Origin: Bacillota bacterium
GTDB lineage: Bacteria > Bacillota > Clostridia > Christensenellales > SZUA-584
Assembly: GCA_023461435.1 (NCBI GenBank)
Contig: JAEYLC010000020.1
Coordinates: 62,001-126,000, forward strand
Reading direction: 5' to 3'
Length of the DNA: 64,000 nucleotides
A program made the position numbers and the translations under genes. The notes below the pieces were generated by a model. That model saw only the letters and a program-made list of their open reading frames with translations. It searched no databases and was not told the origin of the DNA. Shown here in pieces: positions 16,518 through 24,707 of the stretch. The first letter of the stretch is position 1; the number at the start of each line of letters is the position of its first letter.

Positions 16518-17521
16518 AGCCGTATGCCCTCGCCTTCCGTCACGGTCCCGATCATAAACGAATTATCGCCAAGATCGCGCGCCGCGAACATCACATTGCT
16601 CGCGAGCCCTGGGCTCACGGCCAACACCATACCGATACCCATGTTAAACGTGTTGTATGCATCAGACGCTCCGAGCTTGGCTTCGCTGACGAGCAGCTCG
16701 AATATCGGCGGCATGTCCCAGCTGCCGAGCCTTATGTCCGCACCAAGACCGCTTGGGAATATGCGCGGTATATTCTCGATAAATCCGCCGCCCGTGATGT
16801 GCGCCGCGCCCTTGATATCAAACTGCTCCATCAGCGACAGCACTGTTTTCACGTATATGCGCGTCGGCATTAGCAGCTCTTCCCCCATCGTTTTGCCCAA
16901 GGCGTCGATGTAGGTGGAGAGCATCTTCTTATCCATGTTGATAAGCTTTCGCACGAGCGAAAAACCGTTGCTGTGGATGCCCGATGAAGCAAGGCCGATC
17001 AGCACGTCTCCCGCCTCGATGCGGCTGCCATTGACAATCCTTTCCTTATCCACGCTGCCCACACAAAAGCCCGCCATGTCGTATTCGCCTTCGCCGTAGA
17101 AGCCCGGCATTTCCGCCGTCTCGCCGCCGATCAGCGCGCAACCCGCCTCGCGGCAGCCCGCCGCCACGCCCTTGACGATCTCCGCCGCGACGGTCGGCTC
17201 TAGCTTGCCTGTCGCGATGTAATCAAGAAAAAACATCGGGCTTGCGCCGTGGCAGACGACATCGTTGGCGCACATCGCCACGCAGTCGATGCCCACCGTG
17301 TCGTGCTTGTCCATCACGAATGCGGCTTTGAGCTTGGTGCCCACGCCGTCCGTGCCCGCGATGAGCACCTGGCCATTCCCGTTGTCGTACATGCCGCCGA
17401 AAGACCCGAGGCCCTGCAGCACATGAGAATTGAACGTGGACGCGGCATGCTCCTTCATGAGGCTCACGGCCTTGTAGCCTGCCTCCACATCCACACCCGC
17501 GTCTTTGTATGTATAACCCAT
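16508..17521 (-). CDS. purM: Phosphoribosylformylglycinamidine cyclo-ligase
   Basis: Closes the imidazole ring to make AIR, using ATP. 337 residues, the usual family length. It begins MGYTYKDAGVDVEAG. The conserved GTDGVGTKLKAAF and CANDVVCHGASP motifs are present, as are GGETAEMPGFY and HITGGGFIENIPRI. Nine bases separate it from purF and it overlaps purN. Cytoplasmic, part of the pur operon. Confidence 0.96.
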   Translation of the reverse strand: MGYTYKDAGVDVEAGYKAVSLMKEHAASTFNSHVLQGLGSFGGMYDNGNGQVLIAGTDGVGTKLKAAFVMDKHDTVGIDCVAMCANDVVCHGASPMFFLDYIATGKLEPTVAAEIVKGVAAGCREAGCALIGGETAEMPGFYGEGEYDMAGFCVGSVDKERIVNGSRIEAGDVLIGLASSGIHSNGFSLVRKLINMDKKMLSTYIDALGKTMGEELLMPTRIYVKTVLSLMEQFDIKGAAHITGGGFIENIPRIFPSGLGADIRLGSWDMPPIFELLVSEAKLGASDAYNTFNMGIGMVLAVSPGLASNVMFAARDLGDNSFMIGTVTEGEGIRLCE

Positions 17522-17530
17522 AGAAACTCC

Positions 17531-18988
17531 TTATTTGTCGAGCAAGTTCTTTTTACCGCACTTCAATAGCCCGCTCACATCGTCCGGATATTTGCCGTTA
17601 AAGCAGCCCACGCAGAAATTGCACGCCGCGCCCTCGACTGTCTTTAAAAGGTCCTCGATGGAAAGGTAGTGCAGCGAATCCGCGCCGATCACCTTTCTGA
17701 TCTCCTCCACCGAGTTCTTCGCACCGATCAGCTGGTCGTGCGAGGACGTATCAATGCCGAAAAAGCACGGGTATTTGATGGGCGGCGAGCTGATGCGCAT
17801 ATGCACCTCTTTCGCGCCCGCGAGCTTGAGCATTTCCACAATGCGTTTGGATGTGGTGCCGCGCACGATTGAATCGTCCACGAGCACGAGCTTTTTGCCG
17901 CGCACGTTGCGCTTTAACGCGTTGAGTTTCACATTGACGCTGACCTCGCGCTTGCCCTGCGACGGCTGTATGAATGTGCGCCCCACATACCGGTTTTTGG
18001 AGAGCGCGATCGTATACGGAATACCCGACTGGTTGGCATAGCCCATGGCCGCGGGCATCGCGCTGTCCGGCACAGCCGCGACCACATCGGCATCAGCCGG
18101 AGACGTGAGCGCAAGCATTTCGCCCGCTTTTTCGCGCGCCCGGTGTACCGGTATGCCGTCGATATCCGAATCGGGCCGCGCGAAATACACGTACTCGAAT
18201 ATGCAGAGCGCGGTGTCCTGAGCGTGCGGCCCCTGATAAGATTTGAGACCGTGCTTGTCCGCCACAACGATCTCACCGGGACGCAGGTCTCGGATGAACT
18301 CCGCGCCGATCGCGTCAAACGCGCTCGATTCGGACGCGAACACATACGCGCCGTCGATGCGCCCGAGAGCGATGGGCCGTATGCCCTTGGGGTCGCGCAC
18401 GCCGATCAGCATGTCCGGCGTCATGATCACGAGCGCATAGCTGCCTTTTAAGAGTCCCATCGTTTTGGTCACCGCTTCGATGATGCCGTCGCCCGAGTGC
18501 TTGGCGATCAGGCTTGCGATGATCTCCGAGTCGATGGACGTCTGGAATATCGCGCCCGCGTTCTCCATCTCGTCTCTGAGTTCTTTCGCGTTGATCAGAT
18601 TGCCGTTGTGCGAGAGCGCGATCTGGCCCTTTTTGGAGCTGATCACAAGCGGCTGCGCGTTGACGAGCAGACTGTCGCCCATCGTCGAATAACGCACGTG
18701 CCCGATGGCGGCAATGCCGCCCGTGAGCTTCTCGATCCCGTTTTTAAACGCCTCACCCACGAGGCCCATATCTTTATGATAATCGATCCGGTTATCTTTT
18801 GAAACCGCAATGCCCGCGCTTTCCTGGCCGCGGTGCTGCAGCGAGAGCAATCCGTAGTAAGCCGCCTCGGTCGGCTCAATGCTGCCGTCCGAACAGTAGA
18901 CGCCGAATACGCCGCATTCCTCATGCATGGTGTCATCGCCCGGTTTGAGCCGCTCATACGGCTCGAGATGTTTGATTCGCAGAGGCAT
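17531..18988 (-). CDS. purF: Amidophosphoribosyltransferase
   Basis: Commits PRPP to purine synthesis by making phosphoribosylamine from glutamine. 485 residues. The catalytic Cys is in MHEECGVFGVY at position 25, so a propeptide of 24 residues would have to be removed, longer than the 11 in B. subtilis. The PRPP loop is KLVLVDDSIVRGTTSKR. The C-terminal cysteines (ACNFCVGCFNGKYP) match the [4Fe-4S] binding type of Gram-positive PurF. GGGAGAG at the end of purC precedes ATG 18988 and supports the long start; ATG at codon 21 is an alternative without a clear RBS. The gene starts one base after the purC stop. Confidence 0.96.
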   Translation of the reverse strand: MPLRIKHLEPYERLKPGDDTMHEECGVFGVYCSDGSIEPTEAAYYGLLSLQHRGQESAGIAVSKDNRIDYHKDMGLVGEAFKNGIEKLTGGIAAIGHVRYSTMGDSLLVNAQPLVISSKKGQIALSHNGNLINAKELRDEMENAGAIFQTSIDSEIIASLIAKHSGDGIIEAVTKTMGLLKGSYALVIMTPDMLIGVRDPKGIRPIALGRIDGAYVFASESSAFDAIGAEFIRDLRPGEIVVADKHGLKSYQGPHAQDTALCIFEYVYFARPDSDIDGIPVHRAREKAGEMLALTSPADADVVAAVPDSAMPAAMGYANQSGIPYTIALSKNRYVGRTFIQPSQGKREVSVNVKLNALKRNVRGKKLVLVDDSIVRGTTSKRIVEMLKLAGAKEVHMRISSPPIKYPCFFGIDTSSHDQLIGAKNSVEEIRKVIGADSLHYLSIEDLLKTVEGAACNFCVGCFNGKYPDDVSGLLKCGKKNLLDK

Positions 18989-18989
18989 T

Positions 18990-19697
18990 TTACTCTCCCA
19001 TCAGTCTGCTGATTATCTCTTTATACGCTTCTTCCACATCGCCAAGATCTCTGCGAAAGCGGTCTTTGTCAAGCTTCTTGCCTGTCTCAATGTCCCAGAA
19101 ACGGCAGGTGTCCGGCGAGATCTCGTCGGCGAGTATGATATCGCCGTAGAAACGCCCGAATTCAAGCTTGAAGTCGATCAGCTCCACACCGAAGCCCTTT
19201 AAGTAGTCGGTTAATATATCGTTGACCTTAAACGAAATCTGTTTGATCTTGTCCATCTCGTCGTCCGTTGCGAGGCCGAGCGCGCGCACATAGTACGAGT
19301 TGATGAACGGGTCGCCGAGCTCGTCGTTCTTGTAGCTGTATTCAAGTATCGCGCATTTGAGCTCCGTCCCTTCCTCTATGCCCATGCGCTTGGAAAAACT
19401 CCCAGCCGCCTTGTTTCTCACGATGACCTCAACGGGTACAATCTCCACCTTTTTGACGAGCGTCTCACGGTCGGAAAGCTGTTCCACATAATGCGTCGGA
19501 ATACCCTTGCTTTCCAGCAGCTTGAAAAAGTGGTTGGATACCTTGTTGTTGACCACACCCTTGCCGACGATGGTGCCACGTTTTTGGCCGTTGAACGCCG
19601 TCGCGTCGTCCTTGTACGAGACGATCACGCAATCCTTATCGTCCGTCGCGTACACCTTTTTAGCCTTGCCTTCATAAATCTGCTCGAGTTGTTTCAT
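18990..19697 (-). CDS. purC: SAICAR synthetase
   Basis: Joins aspartate to CAIR with ATP. 235 residues. Conserved blocks: [13 protein letters not shown] (N-terminal nucleotide site), [48 protein letters not shown] and [13 protein letters not shown]. It overlaps the end of purE by four bases (ATGA) and ends one base before purF, so it is tightly coupled within the operon. Confidence 0.97.
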   Translation of the reverse strand: MKQLEQIYEGKAKKVYATDDKDCVIVSYKDDATAFNGQKRGTIVGKGVVNNKVSNHFFKLLESKGIPTHYVEQLSDRETLVKKVEIVPVEVIVRNKAAGSFSKRMGIEEGTELKCAILEYSYKNDELGDPFINSYYVRALGLATDDEMDKIKQISFKVNDILTDYLKGFGVELIDFKLEFGRFYGDIILADEISPDTCRFWDIETGKKLDKDRFRRDLGDVEEAYKEIISRLMGE

Positions 19698-20188
19698 AAT
19701 ATTTCGATCTCCTTCTGAAGATTTTTATTCGCTTCCATGACCTTCGCCGCCATGTCCTTCTTGTGCGCAGCGAGTTTTTGTTTGAGAACGGGGTATTTTA
19801 AAGAAAGAATCTGCACGGCGAGCAACGCGGCGTTTTCCGCGCCGTCGATCGCGACCGTCGCGACAGGGATGCCGGGCGGCATCTGAACTGTGGACAGCAG
19901 CGAATCGAGCCCGTCCATCGTAGACGATTTCACGGGCAGCCCGATCACGGGCAATGTGGTATACGCGGCCAGCACGCCCGCGAGATGCGCGGCTTTGCCC
20001 GCCGCCGCGATAATGACCTCGATGCCTTCGTTCTCCGCGCCTACGGCGAAGGCGTGCGCTTCATCCGGCGTTCTGTGCGCGCTTAATACGCGCGCCTCCA
20101 CTTTCACGCCATAGCTTTTCAGTGTTTTGATCGTTTTTTCCAGCACGGGCAAATCGGAAACGGACCCCATCACAACAGCGGCTTTCAT
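19694..20188 (-). CDS. purE: 5-(carboxyamino)imidazole ribonucleotide mutase / AIR carboxylase
   Basis: 164 residues, first gene of the pur operon. Motifs: [26 protein letters not shown] (catalytic Ser-His region), [20 protein letters not shown] and [20 protein letters not shown]. The [11 protein letters not shown] variant differs from the AGGAAHLPGM of the E. coli class I enzyme. No purK lies beside it, so the enzyme may carboxylate AIR with CO2 directly, as PurK-less anaerobes do (inference). AAGGAG precedes the ATG by six bases. The promoter lies at 20235-20264. Confidence 0.95.
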   Translation of the reverse strand: MKAAVVMGSVSDLPVLEKTIKTLKSYGVKVEARVLSAHRTPDEAHAFAVGAENEGIEVIIAAAGKAAHLAGVLAAYTTLPVIGLPVKSSTMDGLDSLLSTVQMPPGIPVATVAIDGAENAALLAVQILSLKYPVLKQKLAAHKKDMAAKVMEANKNLQKEIEIL

Positions 20189-20234
20189 AACAAACTCCTT
20201 TGACGCAAACTGCTTTTAAACTTTTCACCCCATC

Positions 20235-20264
20235 AGTCTAACCCGTCGTGTCGTCTTGTGTCAA
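20235..20264 (-). promoter_or_regulatory. Promoter of the purine operon
   Basis: On the minus strand, TTGACA (20259-20264) and TAGACT (20235-20240) are separated by 18 bases. Transcription should start near 20228, about 40 bases before purE, so there is no room for a riboswitch. Confidence 0.8.
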
Positions 20265-20300
20265 TTAAAGTCGCATACTTTTTACTTCAGATATTCATTA

Positions 20301-20323
20301 ATGTTCGTCCTAATGACGAACAT
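20301..20323. promoter_or_regulatory. Inverted repeat upstream of the pur promoter, probable operator
   Basis: A perfect palindrome, ATGTTCGTC-N5-GACGAACAT, begins 37 bases upstream of the -35 hexamer. The CGAAC cores resemble the PurBox bound by Gram-positive PurR, though the spacing is shorter than in B. subtilis. The regulator is not identified in the window. Confidence 0.6.
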
Positions 20324-20501
20324 CCGAATCGCCGTCAAGGTAGAAACGCGAATTCGCGCCTGAAAACGCTTCTGATGAAAATTTAAAAATCTGCGTATGC
20401 TAATCATATTGAGCGAGGTCTTTCATTGCTTGCGTTTTCTTATCCGCATGAATATACGGCGCGCTGCGCAAAATATAAAAAAATAAGGAGGATTGAAGAA
20501 T

Positions 20502-20669
20502 ATGCAATCACATAAAATGGATCAGGCGAATCCGGGAATCAAGTGCCAGGTCGAATCATGTTACTATTATATGAACGGCGATCATTGCACAGCGGATCAC
20601 ATTGAGGTGCTGCCACGAAACGCAACCAGTACGGACGAAACCGACTGCGGCACTTTTGCCAAAAAGTAA
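20502..20669 (+). CDS. Small cysteine-rich protein, DUF1540 type
   Basis: 55 residues, MQSHKMDQANPGIKCQVESC followed by YYYMNGDHCTADHIEV and ending DCGTFAKK. The spacing of the four Cys (15, 20, 29, 49) and the CTAxxIxV block match DUF1540, a family of small clostridial proteins that probably bind a metal and are often linked to sporulation. AAGGAGG lies ten bases before the ATG. A bidirectional terminator follows. It is transcribed alone, towards the PanE-type gene. Function unknown. Confidence 0.85.
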   Translation: MQSHKMDQANPGIKCQVESCYYYMNGDHCTADHIEVLPRNATSTDETDCGTFAKK

Positions 20670-20684
20670 GTATACGATTGCAAA

Positions 20685-20714
20685 AAGACCAGCGACGGGC
20701 GCTGGTCTTCTTTT
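20685..20714. terminator. Bidirectional terminator between DUF1540 and the PanE-type gene
   Basis: AAGACCAGCG (20685-20694) pairs with CGCTGGTCTT (20700-20709). It is preceded by an A run and followed by CTTTTG, so it can serve both converging genes. Confidence 0.85.
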
Positions 20715-20721
20715 GTTGAAA

Positions 20722-21633
20722 TCAATATTTGCTTTCGATCTCTTTCATCATATCAAACAGCATTTCGTTCACCGGCGCTTTTATATGATGCTTGGCGCTA
20801 AGGCGCAGCACAGTGCCCGCAAACAGATCAAGCTCACTCAGACGTTTCGCCTCCACATCCTGCCGCATCGACGGTTTGCCTTCGGGGTTGATCCCGTCTA
20901 TCACACCGAGCCAGTAACCAATATCCTCTTCGTTTAAACAAACGCCTTCTTTTTCGGATAGCGCCATCACCTCGCGCATGGCGGCAACCATCATGTTTCG
21001 GCGTTCCCCCGGCTGCTGGACGCTCGCGTATGTTTCTCCGTATACGGCAATGACCTGATTCACGCCCACATTGATCATAAACTTGCTCCACAGCTTTCTT
21101 GGCATGTTCGTCTCCACGGTATGCGGTATCTCCATGGCGTTGAAGAATTCGTCGACCGCGCGGATTTTATCCGATATGATGCCGGGCTTGCCGTCTCCAA
21201 AACAAAGCTGACCCATATTCGCATAGTGAAGACGGTTGCCGGTTTTGACGGCATCCATACCCTGCGCTACGCACCAGACCACCTTTTCGATGCCAAGCGC
21301 CCGCCCGATCACCTCTTCGCTCGAAATTCCGTTCAGCAGCGAAAGCAGTATCGTATGCGGCCCCACATGGCCGCGTACCGCCTCGATCACCTCATCGAGA
21401 TTGTTGAATTTGACCGCGAAAATGATCAGGTCTGCGGGTTCGACGGCTTGCCGCGGCGTCACATAGTTGAATTCGCATCTCTCGCCGTTGCTGAAAACTC
21501 CTTCTCTTTTGTATCTCTCAATCCGGACTTGATCGGCCACGATTGTCAAATCCGGTATTCGTTTCGATAAATGATGCCCAAACAATGTGCCGAGGGCGCC
21601 AAGGCCAACGATTGAAACCTTTTTAATCGTCAT
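20722..21633 (-). CDS. 2-dehydropantoate 2-reductase family protein
   Basis: 303 residues. The N-terminal VSIVGLGALGTLFGHHL is the NADPH-binding Rossmann motif of the ApbA/PanE family. Conserved inner blocks are AVKFNNLDEVIEAV and LLSLLNGISSEEVI, and the catalytic Lys is probably in RKLWSKFMINVGVNQ. The family reduces ketopantoate to pantoate for CoA synthesis, but Clostridia carry several paralogues with other 2-keto substrates and no other pan gene lies nearby. For that reason no symbol is given. The RBS is weak (GGAAAGG, ten or more bases upstream). Confidence 0.85.
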   Translation of the reverse strand: MTIKKVSIVGLGALGTLFGHHLSKRIPDLTIVADQVRIERYKREGVFSNGERCEFNYVTPRQAVEPADLIIFAVKFNNLDEVIEAVRGHVGPHTILLSLLNGISSEEVIGRALGIEKVVWCVAQGMDAVKTGNRLHYANMGQLCFGDGKPGIISDKIRAVDEFFNAMEIPHTVETNMPRKLWSKFMINVGVNQVIAVYGETYASVQQPGERRNMMVAAMREVMALSEKEGVCLNEEDIGYWLGVIDGINPEGKPSMRQDVEAKRLSELDLFAGTVLRLSAKHHIKAPVNEMLFDMMKEIESKY

Positions 21634-21680
21634 AGAATAGTTATGCCTTTCCAGTATTGTTCCTCTGCTCTTCGCGCTTT

Positions 21681-22100
21681 TTATACGTTGTCGAGTATTG
21701 CATAGTTGGTTTCATCCTCAATCATGATCTGCAGCGCGAATTTGAACTGATCGCGGATCACTTTCGGCAGATCAAGCAAGCACTTGCGTGCATTCGCGGC
21801 ATTCTGGTACGACTGATCCTCTTCGAAAATGTGTTTGTCCGTCAGATAGGCATAGCTGACATTCGGGTCGTCGATCGTACTGTATGCGATATAGAGCTTT
21901 TCCACCCACAGCTGGTGATATCCGTCGGATATGTACTGCGGCAGGCTTCCTTTTTGCTTGATCGCCGTACAGAGCTCATCTACCCTCGGTGCCGATATTC
22001 TTATCCGCTGTGCGATCCGCTGCGTGAGCTCCGCGACTTCCTGCGCTGATAAGTATTTCTCCAATGATATCATCTCCTGTTGCCAATAGTCTGTCTTCAT
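21681..22100 (-). CDS. Unrecognised conserved-looking cytoplasmic protein
   Basis: 139 residues, no signal peptide or membrane segment, mixed charge and largely helical. It starts MKTDYWQQEMISLEKYLSAQ and contains AAPRVDELCTAIKQ-like helices, then VEKLYIAYSTIDDPNVSYAY. AGGAGATGAT lies before the ATG. It runs with the PanE-type gene, 47 bases upstream of it, but shared function is not evident. I do not recognise a family. Confidence 0.7.
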   Translation of the reverse strand: MKTDYWQQEMISLEKYLSAQEVAELTQRIAQRIRISAPRVDELCTAIKQKGSLPQYISDGYHQLWVEKLYIAYSTIDDPNVSYAYLTDKHIFEEDQSYQNAANARKCLLDLPKVIRDQFKFALQIMIEDETNYAILDNV

Positions 22101-22179
22101 TCTAGCAGTTTTTGATGTCCGTGTCTTGACGAAATTATTTTCATGCCGATCCTATATTAACCAAAACAGATCGGCAAAT

Positions 22180-22208
22180 AAAAAAGCACTCATCGCTTTG
22201 ATAAGTGC
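22180..22208 (-). terminator. Terminator after the PAP2-like gene
   Basis: On the minus strand, GCACTTATC pairs with GATGAGTGC (one G-U) around AAAGC, followed by TTTTTT. Confidence 0.85.
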
Positions 22209-22225
22209 CTGAAATGACTATTTTC

Positions 22226-22804
22226 CTAGAATAACGAGAATCCGAGTATCAGTAGGCCGAGCGCGGCAAACGGAATCAGCGCGCCGACGATGAACTGCGC
22301 CGTGGTATGGCGCTTCATATACAGGCTCACGGCCCAGACCAGTAACAGCACCGCAAACCCGATATATCCTATCGGCTGCCCGAAGTAAACGAGCAGCATA
22401 TATGGCCCGGATATGCCGCACGCGTGCCCGCTCGCTCTGAAACGAAACACCTTGTTGAACAGCGCCACGAACGAACCCGAGAGCATATACGACAGATAGA
22501 TGAACCAGACGTTCTGCGGCGCACCGAGCACCGCGGCGAACAAACACCCGAGGAAATACCCCGCGACGGCGAAAATCAACGCAAGCGTCCGCTGGCCCTC
22601 CCGTCCTTTGTATTTGAATTGCTTGATCAGCGGCTGCAGCGGATAAGCAAGCAGAGGCAGCACAACGAGAAACAATGCAGACAGTAAAAACTCGATCAAA
22701 CCGCCAAAAAAATCAGGTTCGCGAAAATACAAAACGAGCAGCATCACGAGCGCCATGATCGGCGCGACGGTGATTACTCTCACCGCATAGGCAAGCTTCT
22801 TCAT
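22226..22804 (-). CDS. PAP2-like integral membrane protein
   Basis: 192 residues with about five or six membrane segments. Two regions recall the phosphatidic acid phosphatase (PAP2) active site: FNKVFRFRASGHACG (KxxxxxxR / SGH) and SLYMKRHTTAQFIVGAL (S...RHT..Q, the His of motif 3). The Arg that usually follows the first Ser of motif 3 is Leu here, so activity is uncertain. The start ATG overlaps the stop of the DegV gene (ATGA). A membrane lipid phosphatase or a non-catalytic relative fits; coupling with a fatty-acid-binding DegV protein supports a lipid role (inference). Confidence 0.75.
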   Translation of the reverse strand: MKKLAYAVRVITVAPIMALVMLLVLYFREPDFFGGLIEFLLSALFLVVLPLLAYPLQPLIKQFKYKGREGQRTLALIFAVAGYFLGCLFAAVLGAPQNVWFIYLSYMLSGSFVALFNKVFRFRASGHACGISGPYMLLVYFGQPIGYIGFAVLLLVWAVSLYMKRHTTAQFIVGALIPFAALGLLILGFSLF

Positions 22805-23685
22805 ATTCTCTCGTCTCCCACGAAGTAGAGTGCCACCGTTCCGGGGCCGGTATGCGAGCCGATCACGGTACCGATGCTGTTGATCAGCACCTTGCCGTCA
22901 AGCTTCGGAAAATTGTTTTCCACAAGATCGGCCACGGCGCGCGCATCCTCATAGCACGCCGAATGGGATATGAAACACTTGCCGCTGTAATCAAGGCCGC
23001 CGGCCGCGTGCTCCTCCATGCGTTTCACCGTTTCCGCGATGACCTTTTTCTTTGAACGTATCTTCTCGCGCGGTATCAGGTGCCCTTCCGCGTCCATGTT
23101 GAGCAACGGGCAAATTTTGAGCAGCGTGCCCAGCATGCCCGACGTTTTGGAGATCCTGCCGCCCTTGATATAGAAAGACAGATCCGTTGAGAAGAACCAG
23201 TGGTGAATGTAAAGCTTGTTTTCCTCCGCCCAGTCTCGAAGGTCGTCAAGCGACGCGCCGTTATCACGCATGTCCGCAAGCATATCCATCAGCAGGCCGT
23301 ATCCCGAGGACGCACCGAGCGAATCCACGATCGCGATTCTTCTGCCCGGGTACTGCGCGAGCAGCTCGTGCTTGGCCGTCATGGCCGAGCTGTATGCGCC
23401 CGAAATCCCCGACGACAGGCTGATATGCAAAATATCCTTGCCTTCCTTTAAAAACGGTTCAAAGAACCCCTTGTATTCTTCCACATTCACCTGAGATGTT
23501 TTGGGCAGGGCGCCCTTGCTCATCCTGTTGAAAAACTCCTCAAACGTCATCGATTGTCCGAGATCATCCACATACGTTTGTCCGTCAATTTGATAATGAA
23601 AACATACATACGGTATATTTCTTACAATGAAATAGTCGTGAGGCATATCTGCCGTGGAACAGCTCGTGAGGACGTAATCGCTCAT
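22801..23685 (-). CDS. DegV family fatty-acid-binding protein
   Basis: 294 residues. DegV proteins bind a fatty acid and act as FakB-like subunits that deliver it to the kinase FakA. The landmarks are the N-terminal VLTSCSTADMP, HISLSSGISGAYSSA (fatty acid carboxylate site), VDSLGASSGYGLL and the late FISHSACYEDA plus GSHTGPGTVALYF. The frame is open to 23751, but ATG 23685, after GGGAG, matches the family N-terminus. It overlaps the PAP2-like gene by four bases. No fakA is in the window. Confidence 0.92.
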   Translation of the reverse strand: MSDYVLTSCSTADMPHDYFIVRNIPYVCFHYQIDGQTYVDDLGQSMTFEEFFNRMSKGALPKTSQVNVEEYKGFFEPFLKEGKDILHISLSSGISGAYSSAMTAKHELLAQYPGRRIAIVDSLGASSGYGLLMDMLADMRDNGASLDDLRDWAEENKLYIHHWFFSTDLSFYIKGGRISKTSGMLGTLLKICPLLNMDAEGHLIPREKIRSKKKVIAETVKRMEEHAAGGLDYSGKCFISHSACYEDARAVADLVENNFPKLDGKVLINSIGTVIGSHTGPGTVALYFVGDERI

Positions 23686-23864
23686 TGCCTGGTCTCCCTC
23701 CGGAAAAAGTATTAAAATCTTGCCAACACCATACAACAAGGCGCGGCACAAGTCACTCTATTGTGTCTTCAAAGCAGCTCTCCCGTTTGGGTTTGCAAAA
23801 GTAGAGCCGATTTTATTGACTCTACTGACGGTAGAGCATACCCAAAAAAACAGAAAATGAAAAT

Positions 23865-23893
23865 TTGATTCCATTTATTTCGTATGTTATACT
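23865..23893 (+). promoter_or_regulatory. Promoter of the membrane-bound XRE regulator
   Basis: TTGATT (23865-23870) and TATACT (23888-23893), spaced by 17 bases, about 35 bases before the start codon. Confidence 0.75.
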
Positions 23894-23928
23894 GTTTTGA
23901 GGTCTTTCGAGGGGTGGAAAAATGATAC

Positions 23929-24525
23929 ATGGTCGATCTTAAAAGCGTTGTTGCGAAAAATATCATTGACCTGAGAAAATCAAACAACTGGACGCAGACG
24001 GAACTTGCCGAAAAACTCAATTATTCGGATAAAGCGGTTTCAAAATGGGAGCGCGCCGAATCGTTGCCCGATATCACGGTACTCAAAAGAATTGCCGATT
24101 TGTTTTTGGTGTCCGTCGATTATCTTTTAGAGGCAGAACACAAACCGGCCAAGGGTTTGTTCCACGCAGTCTCGAAGCTCACAAAACGCAACCATCTCAT
24201 CATTACATCGCTGTCCACCATGCTCGTGTTTCTGATCGCCACGGTCGTCTTTGTGGTTCTCGGTCTTCTGTCGGTCGATCTGCCGATATGGATGGCCTAT
24301 ATCTATGCGCTGCCCGCGGCCGCCATTGTGCTGATCGTGTTCAATGCGATTTGGGGCAGGCGCATCTTGAACTTCGTGTTTATCACGCTGCTTGTCTGGA
24401 GCATATTGCTTTGCATTTACATGTCGTTTCCGAAAGACGACATTTGGCTCATTTTTCTGATCGGCATTCCCGCTCAGATCATCATACTGCTTTGGGGCAG
24501 GCTCAAGAAGATCAAGTTCAAATAA
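23929..24525 (+). CDS. Membrane-anchored XRE-family transcription regulator
   Basis: 198 residues. Residues 5-65 are an XRE/Cro helix-turn-helix (NIIDLRKSNNWTQTELAEKL, YSDKAVSKWERAESLPDITV, LADLF-like end). After a short linker, four hydrophobic segments (about 88-112, 117-138, 145-160, 168-186) anchor it in the membrane, and a basic end (GRLKKIKFK) follows. XRE-plus-membrane proteins of this type are common in Clostridia and may sense an envelope signal; the target is unknown. The preceding GGGGTGG is a modest RBS. It is transcribed alone against its neighbours. Confidence 0.88.
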   Translation: MVDLKSVVAKNIIDLRKSNNWTQTELAEKLNYSDKAVSKWERAESLPDITVLKRIADLFLVSVDYLLEAEHKPAKGLFHAVSKLTKRNHLIITSLSTMLVFLIATVVFVVLGLLSVDLPIWMAYIYALPAAAIVLIVFNAIWGRRILNFVFITLLVWSILLCIYMSFPKDDIWLIFLIGIPAQIIILLWGRLKKIKFK

Positions 24526-24601
24526 TATTGAAGGCTTTCATATATAGGAAGCTGTCCCCGCAGATAACTGATAACGTGTCACTTATTTTTGTCTGCCGGC
24601 A

Positions 24602-24654
24602 CAGCACCTCATCCATTACGGCGCGCCTCCTTCTCCCCGGGAAGAAGGCTTATC
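24602..24654. repeat. Left half of the family C repeat
   Basis: CAGCACCTCATCCATTACGG, then GCGCGCCTCCTTCTCCCCGG, then GAAGAAGGCTTATC. It has the order of the left half of the element at 15759 (CCTC-CGTCACG...CCTCCTTT...AGGAGGCTTTT...TTATG) with the hairpin strands changed. Intergenic and non-coding. Confidence 0.5.
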
Positions 24655-24668
24655 GCGTTAAAACCAAA

Positions 24669-24693
24669 TAAAAAAAGCTCCGAAACCGAAGCT
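24669..24693 (-). terminator. Terminator of the amino acid ABC transporter operon
   Basis: On the minus strand, AGCTTCG pairs with CGGAGCT, followed by TTTTTTT, 15 bases after the ATPase stop. Confidence 0.8.
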
Positions 24694-24707
24694 TTTAGTC
24701 AAATTGC

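Noticed and set aside
20301..20323. LexA/SOS box reading of the palindrome
   Set aside because: Half-sites are in the opposite order (GTTC...GAAC) to the Gram-positive CGAAC-N4-GTTCG box, and no DNA repair gene is near.
20189..20330. Guanine riboswitch before purE
   Set aside because: No purine aptamer core motifs, and the leader from the predicted start is only about 40 bases.
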